Source: JAVBNC01 sp031551765 (GTDB lineage: Bacteria; Desulfobacterota; Desulfovibrionia; Desulfovibrionales; Desulfovibrionaceae). Taken from it: DNA of 64,000 bases. Below the pieces are notes generated by a model. It was given only the letters and a program-made list of their open reading frames with translations, ran no database searches and was not told the origin of the DNA. Position numbers and translations under genes: made by a program. The stretch covers positions 17,424-81,423 of the forward strand of contig JAVBNC010000056.1 in assembly GCA_031551765.1 (NCBI GenBank). The letters are read 5' to 3'. Position 1 is the first letter of the stretch; every line of letters begins with the position of its first letter. Of this stretch, positions 24,097 to 31,637 are shown in pieces.

Positions 24097-26028
24097 TCAG
24101 GCCTCGCCCTCCGGGGCGGCGGAGAGAATACGCCACAGGGTGTTGTAGCTGATGCCCAGCCGGGCGGCCGCCAGGCGCTTGTTCCAGGCGCAGCGGCGCA
24201 CGGTTTCAAATGCTATTTCCTGCCTGGCTTGGTCCAGTTGCGTTTTCAGGTCCGCGCCGCTTCCGGCGGATACCGCTTTCACATGCGGCCTGCTGGGAGG
24301 CGTTTCCATCTCACTCTCCCATTCCTGGAGCAGTTCGAAAAACAGCTCCTCGTCGCCGGCTTTGTCTTCCAGCAGAATCAGATAGCTTTCCACAAACGCG
24401 CGCAATTCCCGCACGTTACCGGGCCAGTCGCGGGCCGTCATGGCCGCGTGCATGGCGGGCGTGAAAAAACGCGCGGTTTTGCCGTAACGCCGCAGCAAAT
24501 CCGCCAGAAGCAGCGGAATGTCTTCCGGCCGTTGCCGCAGCGGCGGAATGTGCAAGCGCAGCACAGCCAGCCGGTAATACAGGTCGCGCCGGAAGGAACC
24601 CGCGGCAACCAGTTCCGCAAGCGGCTTATGCGAAGCGCTGATAACCCGGATATCCACGGGGATGACCGAATTCCCGCCCACCCGGATCAGTTCCCTCGTC
24701 TCCAGGGTCCGCAGCAGACGCAGTTGGGCACTGTGCCCCATATCCCCCACTTCGTCCAAAAACAGCGTGCCCCGGTGCGCCATTTCAAAAACCCCCGGCT
24801 TGCCGCCCCGCCGGGCGCCGGTGAAAGCGCCCTCCTCATAGCCGAAAAGCTCGCTTTCCAGCAGCGATTCCGGCAAGGCCGCGCAGTTCACGGCCACAAA
24901 GGGATAACGCTGACGGGCCCCCGCATTGTGCAGGGCCTGGGCCAACAGCTCCTTGCCCGTGCCTGTCTCGCCATGAATGCACAATGCTGCGCCGTGGCCC
25001 GCGTACAGCCGGATCGTCTTTTTCAGGCGCAGAATAGCAGGGCTTTCTCCCTGAAAGTCGTCAATGCAGAAATGAGCCGTAAAGCCGGACTTTCGCTGCA
25101 AGCCCCGGATACGGCCCGTAATGGTGTGCAGAGAAGCCACATCGCTGAAAAAGGCCACCACCCCCTGCTGGCGGGCGTGGATGGTAACAGGCAACGTCGT
25201 GACCACAAAGTCCTCCCCGTGGATGCTGGTCACGGCTTCTATGCGGGGCGCGCCGTCCCGCAGCACTTCGCTGATGCACAAGGGGTCAAGATAGGGCGCG
25301 ATGCCCTGCCCTTCATGGGACTTTTTAGATATCCGCAAAAATTCCAATGCCTTGGCGTTGCTAAAAAAAATCTCTCCAGACTGGTCCACGCAGAGGACGC
25401 CCAGGTGAAACAGCTTCAAGATGGCCACCAGTTGTTCCGCGCTGGCCCGCTCTTCCCGTTTGGCCTTGGCGACGCTTTTCGCCTGAGCCAGGGCCAGCTT
25501 GATGCTGTGGCTGTTGGGAGCGATGGTGAAACAGGGCACATTGCATTCCAGCGCCATGGCGGTGCTTACCCCGCCGCCCACCAGCACCCTGATGCCCTGC
25601 GCGATGGCGGAACGGATGCCTTCGCGCAGGTTTTCCACCGTTGAATGCGGAATGACGCGGATACGCATGCCGAGCAGCGTTTCCAGCACCCCCACGTCTA
25701 TATCCTCGTCTTCATGCACGCTGAGGCCCACCCGGTCAGAAACCTCGCGGGCCTTGAGCAGCACCTTGATCAGGTCCATGTCCGTCTTCTGGACCAGCAC
25801 GATGGAATGCCCTATCTGACGCAGTATGGACATACCGAAGGTGCTGTACACCAGAATGACCTCATAGCCCTTCTCGAACAGCCGCTGTGCGCCCAGGGCC
25901 GGTTGCGCGTATGAAATATCGAAAAAATCCATAGTGAATTCAGGATCGTCCAGGTGTGCGGCCATCATTTGGCGCAACTGCGGCGTATAGGTAAGCACGG
26001 CAAAACGGTAAGGGGAGCTGTCCGTCAT
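24097..26028 (-). CDS. PrpR-type sigma-54-dependent transcriptional activator
   Basis: Bacterial enhancer-binding protein of 643 residues. Order: PrpR_N-like sensor (about 35-195, with EKGYEVILVYSTFGMSIL and GIRVLVGGGVSTAMAL); a PAS domain (about 200-300); an AAA+ domain (about 320-560) with Walker A GETGTGKE (353-360), the sigma-54 contact loop GAFTGA (400-405), Walker B TLFLDEVGDM and arginine-finger region FRRDLYYRLAVL; and a Fis-type helix-turn-helix at the end (NKRLAAARLGISYNTLWRIL). It is divergent from the glycyl radical enzyme operon, whose promoter is a near-perfect -24/-12 site, so it very likely activates that operon. PrpR itself senses 2-methylcitrate; the ligand here is unknown. 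Confidence 0.9.
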   Translation of the reverse strand: MTDSSPYRFAVLTYTPQLRQMMAAHLDDPEFTMDFFDISYAQPALGAQRLFEKGYEVILVYSTFGMSILRQIGHSIVLVQKTDMDLIKVLLKAREVSDRVGLSVHEDEDIDVGVLETLLGMRIRVIPHSTVENLREGIRSAIAQGIRVLVGGGVSTAMALECNVPCFTIAPNSHSIKLALAQAKSVAKAKREERASAEQLVAILKLFHLGVLCVDQSGEIFFSNAKALEFLRISKKSHEGQGIAPYLDPLCISEVLRDGAPRIEAVTSIHGEDFVVTTLPVTIHARQQGVVAFFSDVASLHTITGRIRGLQRKSGFTAHFCIDDFQGESPAILRLKKTIRLYAGHGAALCIHGETGTGKELLAQALHNAGARQRYPFVAVNCAALPESLLESELFGYEEGAFTGARRGGKPGVFEMAHRGTLFLDEVGDMGHSAQLRLLRTLETRELIRVGGNSVIPVDIRVISASHKPLAELVAAGSFRRDLYYRLAVLRLHIPPLRQRPEDIPLLLADLLRRYGKTARFFTPAMHAAMTARDWPGNVRELRAFVESYLILLEDKAGDEELFFELLQEWESEMETPPSRPHVKAVSAGSGADLKTQLDQARQEIAFETVRRCAWNKRLAAARLGISYNTLWRILSAAPEGEA

Positions 26029-26166
26029 AAAGAGATCCTTAGCGGCGAACCTGTCTTCTCAAAAATATGATACTCTATTTTATTTATGTGAAAAATGGAA
26101 CGATTACTAGTAGAAAGTTATTAATTTTATTTAATAATATTATACTATTATTTATATCGTGATATC

Positions 26167-26182
26167 TGGCACAACCATTGCA
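26167..26182 (+). promoter_or_regulatory. Sigma-54 (-24/-12) promoter of the glycyl radical operon
   Basis: TGGCAC (26167-26172), five bases AACCA, then TTGCA (26178-26182) match the consensus TGGCAC-N5-TTGCW exactly. It lies 47 bp before the GRE start codon, which is preceded by AGAGGAGAGG. The upstream 26060-26160 stretch is very A/T-rich, with short inverted repeats such as AATAAT/ATTATT. It could hold the activator sites and bend DNA; no clear activator palindrome could be fixed. Confidence 0.92.
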
Positions 26183-26229
26183 ATTCTCTCGCAACCCAAC
26201 TTTCCCCACACCTTAGAGGAGAGGACCCC

Positions 26230-28704
26230 ATGCACACCACGCTTGAATTCCCCCGCAAAGGCTCCCCCAAGGGTTCTAAATCGGGCGCTTCGTCCAAAAA
26301 TGGCGGGCTGCCGAAAGCCGTGCAACGTCAACGTTGCCTTGAGGCCGTCGCCTCAGCCAAGGAGTTTCTGCTCAACGCGCCGCAAAAAATCGACGTGGAA
26401 CGTCTGGCCTGCCTTATGGAGGCCTACAGGGAATACGATTGCGAACCCGTGATCGTTCTGCGCGCCAGGTTGTTTGAAAAGCTGCTCCACACCAAAAAAC
26501 TGTATATTGATGACAACCCTATCGTGGGCACGGTCACCGCCCACCCGGCCGGGGTGTATGTGTACCCGGAATGGGACGCGGAATGGATTCTCAAGGAAAT
26601 CAACCAGGCCATGATGAGCCACCTCGGCAAGGTCAACGTCAGTGAAGAAGAAAAAAACCTGATGCTGGAGGCGGCCCGCTTCTTCAAAACCCGCAGCGCC
26701 ACCTACAAGGCCCGGACCTTGTCCAAGGAACTGCATGGCTATGACCCCAAAACCGACATCCAGGCCGGGCTGTTCACCGAAGGCACCACCTACACGGTGG
26801 GCGCGGGCAACGTGGATTACGAAACCTTTCTCCGCAAAGGGCTGGCCACCATCATCAAGGAAACGGAAGAGCGCATGCGCGCCTTGCCGGTAACCACGGA
26901 AAACAGCCCGCGCATAGACTTCTACCGGGCCGTGCTCATTTCCCTGCGGGCCCTGGTGCACCTGGCCCACCGCTACGCGGACCTGGCGGAAGAAATGGCC
27001 GCCGCAACGAAAGACCCCGCGCGCAAGGCGGAGCTGCTGGAAATAGCGGCCATCTGCCGCCACGTGCCGGAGCACCCGCCCCGCACTTTCCACGAAGCCG
27101 TGCAAGCCTGGTGGTTCCTGCACCTTGGCGTGCAGATCGAACAGAGCGGCTGCGGCTCTTCCCCCGGGCGGCTCGGCCAGTATCTTGACCCCTACTTCCA
27201 GGCGGACAAGAAAAACGGCGAAACGGCGGCGGACGCCGTGGCCTGGCTCAAGTGCCTGTTCGTGAAAATTCTGGAAATCGGCTATTATCAGGGAATTTCT
27301 TACGCCCAGCTCGTTTCGGGACACACCGGCCACACCATCAACGTGGGCGGTTTCAACGCCGCCGGGCTTGATGCCACCACGGAACTGGACTACCTGTTGT
27401 TGGAAACGCAGACCGACCTGCGCAATATTCAGCCCACCATCACGGTGCTGTACCACGACGGCCTGGCGGAAGACTTCTTGATGAAAGCCATTGACCTGGA
27501 ACGCACCGGGCTTGGCCAGCCGCAGTGGATGAACACCCGGGTCATCATCGAACGCCTGCTGACCCGGCACGCCAAGTGCGGCATCACCATTGAAGATGCG
27601 CGCAACTGCATCAACATGAGCTGCGTGGGCACGGGCATTGCCGGCAAAACCGCCTTTATCCGCGAAAACGCCACCTTCAACCTGGCCAAGTGCATGGAAC
27701 TGGCCCTGAACGACGGGGTTGACACCCTCACCAAGAAAAAGGTGGGTGCCTCCACGGGCGACCCCAATAAGTTCAACACCTTTGAAAAGCTGTTCAAAGC
27801 CTACAGCGAACAAGTCAAACACATGTTCGTGACGATCCGGCCGTACGGCTCCATTTCCAACAAGGCCTTGGGCGACACCGTGCCCGGCCCCTTCCGCTCC
27901 GCCATGTACGGCGGCTGCCTGGAGCGGGGCAAGCACGAATACGACGCCGGGCCGGACTATTACCTGTACTATGTCATCAGCACCGCCGGGGTGGACGCGG
28001 CCAACTCCCTGGCCGCCGTCAAGCGCCTGGTTTACGACAGCAAGCAGCTGACCATGGCCCGGCTGCTGGAAGCGCTGAAAGCCAATTTCGTCGGCTACGA
28101 GGACGTCAAACGCCTGTGCCTTGAAGCCCCCAAACACGGCAACGGCGAAGCGGCCATGGACGCGCTGGTCCGCCGCGTCTACGACGACGCCATGGTCCAC
28201 TTCCACAACTGCAACGACAACTTCTACGGCAAGCACATCGCCAATATCGAAGCGTATTCGCTGTCCATCCACAACTACTTCGGCATGCTGACGGGCGCCC
28301 TGCCCAACGGCCGCCCCAAGGGCACGCCGCTGACCGACGCCAGCGTTTCCGCCATGCCCGGCACGGACGTCAAGGGCCCGCTGGCCCTCATCGGCTCCGC
28401 GGCCAAGGCTCTGGATACGGTGCGCTATGGCTCCAACCACTTCAACATGAAGTTCCACCCGTCCGCCATCAAGGGCGTTGCCGGGGCGCGCAAGCTGCTC
28501 TCGCTCATCAAGTCGTACATGGACATGGGCGGCTCGCACATTCAGTTCAACATCGTCAGTTCCGACACCCTGCGCCAGGCCCAGGAAACGCCGGAAGACC
28601 ACAAGGGCCTTACCGTGCGCGTGGCCGGGTTCAGCGCCTACTACACGCGCCTGCACAAGGGCGTGCAGGACGAACTGATCGCCCGCACGGAACTCACTCT
28701 TTAG
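26230..28704 (+). CDS. Glycyl radical enzyme of unknown reaction (PFL-like family)
   Basis: Cytoplasmic, oxygen-sensitive enzyme of 824 residues. The glycyl radical loop is RVAGFSAYYTRLHK with Gly800, 24 residues from the end. The thiyl-loop cysteine is C465 in NMSCVGTGIAGKTAF. Eliminating GREs (diol, choline, isethionate and hydroxyproline types) and arylacetate decarboxylases have Cys-Xaa-Glu here; this protein has Cys-Val-Gly (G467), and there is no Cys-Cys pair as in pyruvate formate-lyase. C460 lies five residues earlier. The motif is therefore closer in kind to GREs without the catalytic Glu, such as the fumarate-adding succinate synthases, but similarity to those cannot be claimed by eye. 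Context: sigma-54 promoter, selenoprotein, activase and an anion transporter. The substrate is unknown. Confidence 0.9.
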   Translation: MHTTLEFPRKGSPKGSKSGASSKNGGLPKAVQRQRCLEAVASAKEFLLNAPQKIDVERLACLMEAYREYDCEPVIVLRARLFEKLLHTKKLYIDDNPIVGTVTAHPAGVYVYPEWDAEWILKEINQAMMSHLGKVNVSEEEKNLMLEAARFFKTRSATYKARTLSKELHGYDPKTDIQAGLFTEGTTYTVGAGNVDYETFLRKGLATIIKETEERMRALPVTTENSPRIDFYRAVLISLRALVHLAHRYADLAEEMAAATKDPARKAELLEIAAICRHVPEHPPRTFHEAVQAWWFLHLGVQIEQSGCGSSPGRLGQYLDPYFQADKKNGETAADAVAWLKCLFVKILEIGYYQGISYAQLVSGHTGHTINVGGFNAAGLDATTELDYLLLETQTDLRNIQPTITVLYHDGLAEDFLMKAIDLERTGLGQPQWMNTRVIIERLLTRHAKCGITIEDARNCINMSCVGTGIAGKTAFIRENATFNLAKCMELALNDGVDTLTKKKVGASTGDPNKFNTFEKLFKAYSEQVKHMFVTIRPYGSISNKALGDTVPGPFRSAMYGGCLERGKHEYDAGPDYYLYYVISTAGVDAANSLAAVKRLVYDSKQLTMARLLEALKANFVGYEDVKRLCLEAPKHGNGEAAMDALVRRVYDDAMVHFHNCNDNFYGKHIANIEAYSLSIHNYFGMLTGALPNGRPKGTPLTDASVSAMPGTDVKGPLALIGSAAKALDTVRYGSNHFNMKFHPSAIKGVAGARKLLSLIKSYMDMGGSHIQFNIVSSDTLRQAQETPEDHKGLTVRVAGFSAYYTRLHKGVQDELIARTELTL

Positions 28705-28720
28705 CGGAAGCATTGCCCAC

Positions 28721-28751
28721 GCGGGCCGCGCCGTTTGGCGGCGCGGCCCGC
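28721..28751 (+). promoter_or_regulatory. Intercistronic hairpin after the glycyl radical enzyme
   Basis: Perfect 12-bp GC stem GCGGGCCGCGCC (28721-28732) and GGCGCGGCCCGC (28740-28751), loop GTTTGGC. No T-run follows on the plus strand (CAAAAACC), so it is probably not a terminator. It starts 17 bp after the stop and could stabilise the abundant GRE mRNA or reduce read-through to the downstream genes. Confidence 0.6.
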
Positions 28752-28775
28752 AAAAACCTTATACAGGGAGGAACC

Positions 28776-29057
28776 ATGCGCATTACTCCGGAAGCCCGGG
28801 AAAAACTGGCCGGATTTCTGCAAGATTACAGCGACGGCGTCGTCCGCATCGCCCAGTTGGCCATAGGCGGCGGCTGAGCGGGCAAACTCCTTTTGGGGGC
28901 GACTCTGGATGAGTCGTATAATGACGAAGACGACGCGGTTTACACCATAGACGGCATCACGGTGGTTATTGATAAGGTATTGCGAGAGTCCATGCGCAAT
29001 ATAGAAATCAGCTTTGATCATACTACGGGTATAGTCGTATCTTCAGAATGCATCTGA
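28776..29057 (+). CDS. HesB/IscA-like selenoprotein (in-frame UGA read as Sec34)
   Basis: The frame from ATG 28776 has a strong ribosome-binding site (GGGAGG, 4 nt away). It runs 33 codons to TGA (28875-28877), then continues open for 59 more codons to a real TGA at 29055-29057. Read through, it gives 93 residues: MRITPEAREKLAGFLQDY, then RIAQLAIGGG-Sec-AGKLLLGATLDE, then GITVVIDKVLRESMRNIEISFD and VVSSECI. This is the HesB/IscA fold, with Sec in place of the first conserved Cys (the GGC-SG position of IscA). The C-terminal CGC of IscA is reduced to SSEC (C92). A hairpin meeting bacterial SECIS rules follows the UGA. HesB-like selenoproteins are a known family in anaerobes, but their role is not settled. 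Position between a GRE and its activase suggests Fe-S or redox service to that pair. Confidence 0.88.
28900..28916 (+). promoter_or_regulatory. Bacterial SECIS element
   Basis: Perfect 6-bp stem CGACTC/GAGTCG with a 5-nt loop TGGAT. The loop begins 28 nt after the UGA at 28875-28877 and has G as its second base. Known bacterial SECIS rules (short apical loop with G in the first two positions, stem of at least 4 bp, loop 16-37 nt after UGA) are all met. Confidence 0.82.
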
Positions 29058-29071
29058 TAAAAAGGCGCCGC

Positions 29072-29974
29072 ATGAATCCAGTTTCAGGAACAGTCTTTGA
29101 TATACAGCGCTTCAGCGTGCATGACGGCCCGGGCGTCCGGTCCACGGTTTTCCTCAAAGGTTGTCCGCTGTCCTGCGCCTGGTGCAGCAACCCGGAATCA
29201 CAGCGCAGCCAGCCGGAAATGCTGTATTTCCGCCATCTCTGCACGGGCTGCGGCGCCTGTGTTTCCGCCTGCCCGAACCGGGCGCTTACCCCGCGCGGAA
29301 CAGACCTGGCGCGCTCGAACGGCTGCACCCTGTGCGGCGCCTGTGCGGCGGCCTGCCCGCGCCACGCGCGTTCCGTGTCCGGCCGGAGCATGAGCGTGGA
29401 AGAAGTCTGCGCTGTGGTCCGCGAAGACTGGCGCATGTACATGCAGAGCGGCGGCGGGGTGACCTGCGGCGGCGGCGAAGCTCTGGCCCAGCCTGTATTT
29501 TTGCGCGCGCTGCTTACGGAACTGCACGAGGAACTGGGGTTTCACACCTGCCTTGACAGCAGCGGCTTTGCCCCCTGGGAGACGCTGGAAGCCTTGCTGC
29601 CCGTTCTGGATCTTATTCTGCTCGACATCAAACATATGGACGACGCGGCCCACAGAAAGGCTACGGGCTGCACTAACGGGCCTATACTCCGCAACGCGCG
29701 CGAACTGGCGAAACGAAATTTTCCGGTCATAGTCCGTGTCCCGCTTATCCCCGGCTTTAACGACGACTCGGCGCAACTGACCAGCCTGGGCGCCTTTCTG
29801 CGGGAAACAGGCTTGCGCGACGTCGAACTCATGCCCTGCCACAGCTTCGGCCTGACCAAGTACGAAGCCCTGGGCAAGCCCTATACCGGCCCGCAAGGGC
29901 GGGAAGCCGACGCGGACGCGGCGCTTGCCGTTCTGAACCGTTTTTCCCTGCAAATTGAGGTGCACGCCCACTAA
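29072..29974 (+). CDS. Glycyl radical enzyme activase (radical SAM)
   Basis: Generates the Gly800 radical using SAM and a [4Fe-4S] cluster. From ATG 29072 (MNPVSGTVFDIQRFSVHDGPGVRSTVFLKGC) it has 300 residues. The radical SAM motif is C-x3-C-x2-C in GCPLSCAWC. Two ferredoxin-type clusters are inserted after it (CTGCGACVSACP and CTLCGACAAACP), as in activases of non-PFL glycyl radical enzymes. GGGVTCGGGEAL and the late VRVPLIPGFNDD are also typical. An in-frame ATG at 29048 overlaps the selenoprotein end and is possible, but AAAAGGCG is better spaced to 29072. It is 14 bp from the selenoprotein stop. Confidence 0.93.
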   Translation: MNPVSGTVFDIQRFSVHDGPGVRSTVFLKGCPLSCAWCSNPESQRSQPEMLYFRHLCTGCGACVSACPNRALTPRGTDLARSNGCTLCGACAAACPRHARSVSGRSMSVEEVCAVVREDWRMYMQSGGGVTCGGGEALAQPVFLRALLTELHEELGFHTCLDSSGFAPWETLEALLPVLDLILLDIKHMDDAAHRKATGCTNGPILRNARELAKRNFPVIVRVPLIPGFNDDSAQLTSLGAFLRETGLRDVELMPCHSFGLTKYEALGKPYTGPQGREADADAALAVLNRFSLQIEVHAH

Positions 29975-30053
29975 GAATACCGCGCCGCGGCTCTCTGCCT
30001 TATCAGCGGCCTTTGTTCATGCTCCGTATCCGCCAACAGTAACAGGAGAACGT

Positions 30054-31517
30054 ATGTCCGCTACCAACGAAAGCGTCCAGGCCCCTGAATACGGAACGTT
30101 TCTCTCCATTCCGCTGACCAAGAATCTTATCAACGGCATTATCACCGTCGGCGTCGGCGTCGTCCTCTGGCTGCTGCCCAAGCCGGAAGCCGTCACCGCC
30201 CAGGCCTGGCAGCTTTTTGCCCTGACCGCGGCCATCATCGTCGGCTTCATCCTCAGTCCCGTGCCCATCGGCGCGGTGGCCTTTATCGGCATCAGCATCG
30301 TCTCGCTGACCAAGACACTCACGATCAGGGAAGTGGTGGCCGGTTTCGGCAACGACACCATGTGGCTGATAGTCTGCGCTTTTCTCTTTTCCAGGGCTTT
30401 TCTCAAAACCGGGCTGGGGCAAAGGATAGCATACTGTTTCCTGCGCATGATGGGAGACAGCACCCTGAAAGTGGCGTACTCCCTGGTGTTCAGCGACCTT
30501 ATCCTGGCGCCGCTTTCCCCCTCCAGCGGCGCGCGGGGCGGGGCCATCATGTACCCCATCATCCGGGGCATCAGCACGGCGCTGGGGTCCGAACCCGGCC
30601 CCACTTCCCGCAGGGCCGGAGCCTACCTCATCCAGTGCGTCTATCAGTGCGAAGCCATCCTCTGCGCCATGTTCATTACCGCCATGGCCGGCAACGTGCT
30701 TATTGTGGACCTGGCGAAAAAAACCCTCGGCGTGGACATAAGCTGGGGAACGTGGACCCTTGCGGCCAGTGTGCCCGGCATTATCTGCCTGCTCGTCTAC
30801 CCCTGGCTGGTCTACAAGATCTATCCGCCGGAACTGAAGGACTCCCCCGAGGCCAAGGCCCTGGCCATCCGCAAGCTGGAAGAAATGGGTCCCATGAGTC
30901 GGCACGAGCGCGTCCTGTCCCTGGTTTTCCTTGTGGCCCTGACGTTGTGGTGCACTTCGTCCTACAACAAGGTTCCGGCCACCACCGTGGCCTTGGTGGC
31001 CGTTTCCGTGCTGCTGCTCAGCCAGGTGCTGACCTGGAAGGATGTGCTGAACGAAAACGGAGCCTGGGACACCCTGATCTGGATGGGCAGCCTGATGGCC
31101 CTGGCCGGGGAGCTTTCCAAAAAGGGCTTCATTTCCTGGTTCGCCAAGCTGACCAGCGCGTCTCTGTCCGGCATTGACGGGATCACCGTGCTTATTCTGC
31201 TGGTGGTCATCTACATGTACCTGCATTACGGCTTTGCCAGCATGACCGCCCATATCTCGGCCATGTACGCGGCTTTCGCCGCCGTGGCCGTCAGTGCCGG
31301 GGCACCGCCCATGCTGGCAGCCCTGACGCTGGGCTTTACCGCCAACCTCTGCCTGCCGCTCACCCACTACAGCGGCACCTCCAGCCCCGTCTTCTACGGG
31401 CCGGGTTTCGTGCCCATGAGCGCATGGTGGCGCATGGGCTTCATCTTCTCCATCATCAGCCTCACCGTCTGGCTGGCGGTGGGTGCCATATGGTGGAGAT
31501 TCCTGGGATATTGGTAG
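30054..31517 (+). CDS. DASS-family (CitT-like) anion:Na+ symporter or exchanger
   Basis: Inner-membrane carrier of 487 residues with about 12 hydrophobic segments, starting MSATNESVQAPEYGTF after AGGAG. The family fingerprint appears in the paired motifs: VAGFGNDTMWLIVCAFLFSRA, LSPSSGARGGAIMYPII (SNT-like site), and in the second half LGFTANLCLPLTHYSGTSSPVFYGPG. Relatives move di- and tricarboxylates such as succinate, malate, citrate and tartrate, and some move sulfate or related anions. As last gene of the GRE operon it probably brings in the GRE substrate or exchanges it for a product, which points to an anionic, perhaps dicarboxylate or sulfonate, compound. This is inference. Confidence 0.88.
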   Translation: MSATNESVQAPEYGTFLSIPLTKNLINGIITVGVGVVLWLLPKPEAVTAQAWQLFALTAAIIVGFILSPVPIGAVAFIGISIVSLTKTLTIREVVAGFGNDTMWLIVCAFLFSRAFLKTGLGQRIAYCFLRMMGDSTLKVAYSLVFSDLILAPLSPSSGARGGAIMYPIIRGISTALGSEPGPTSRRAGAYLIQCVYQCEAILCAMFITAMAGNVLIVDLAKKTLGVDISWGTWTLAASVPGIICLLVYPWLVYKIYPPELKDSPEAKALAIRKLEEMGPMSRHERVLSLVFLVALTLWCTSSYNKVPATTVALVAVSVLLLSQVLTWKDVLNENGAWDTLIWMGSLMALAGELSKKGFISWFAKLTSASLSGIDGITVLILLVVIYMYLHYGFASMTAHISAMYAAFAAVAVSAGAPPMLAALTLGFTANLCLPLTHYSGTSSPVFYGPGFVPMSAWWRMGFIFSIISLTVWLAVGAIWWRFLGYW

Positions 31518-31530
31518 CGCGCGAAAACAC

Positions 31531-31560
31531 GGAGGATTCCCCCGCCGTGGGGAATCCTCC
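31531..31560 (+). terminator. Hairpin terminator after the glycyl radical operon
   Basis: Perfect 12-bp stem GGAGGATTCCCC/GGGGAATCCTCC with loop CGCCGT, 14 bp after the transporter stop. It lacks a clear T-run (GGCTTCCG follows), so it may act as a weak terminator or mRNA 3' stabiliser. Confidence 0.6.
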
Positions 31561-31637
31561 GGCTTCCGTCTGCGCCGGTCTCCGGGCCGGAAGGGGTTTC
31601 TTGACGCCTTTCCGTCAGAGGGCTAAAGCTCTGGACT

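Noticed and set aside
26230..28704. Naming the GRE as isethionate lyase, choline lyase, diol dehydratase or PFL
   Set aside because: The thiyl loop lacks Cys-Xaa-Glu and Cys-Cys, and the operon has none of the usual partner genes (aldehyde dehydrogenase, microcompartment shell, TRAP importer).
26353..28713. 786-codon minus-strand frame opposite the GRE
   Set aside because: Antisense shadow with no recognisable domain.
28776..28877. The region after the GRE as a 33-codon mini-ORF or a nonsense-mutated pseudogene
   Set aside because: The frame continues for 59 codons with fold-consistent sequence, the TGA falls on the conserved Cys position and a SECIS-like hairpin follows. A pseudogene would not show these together.
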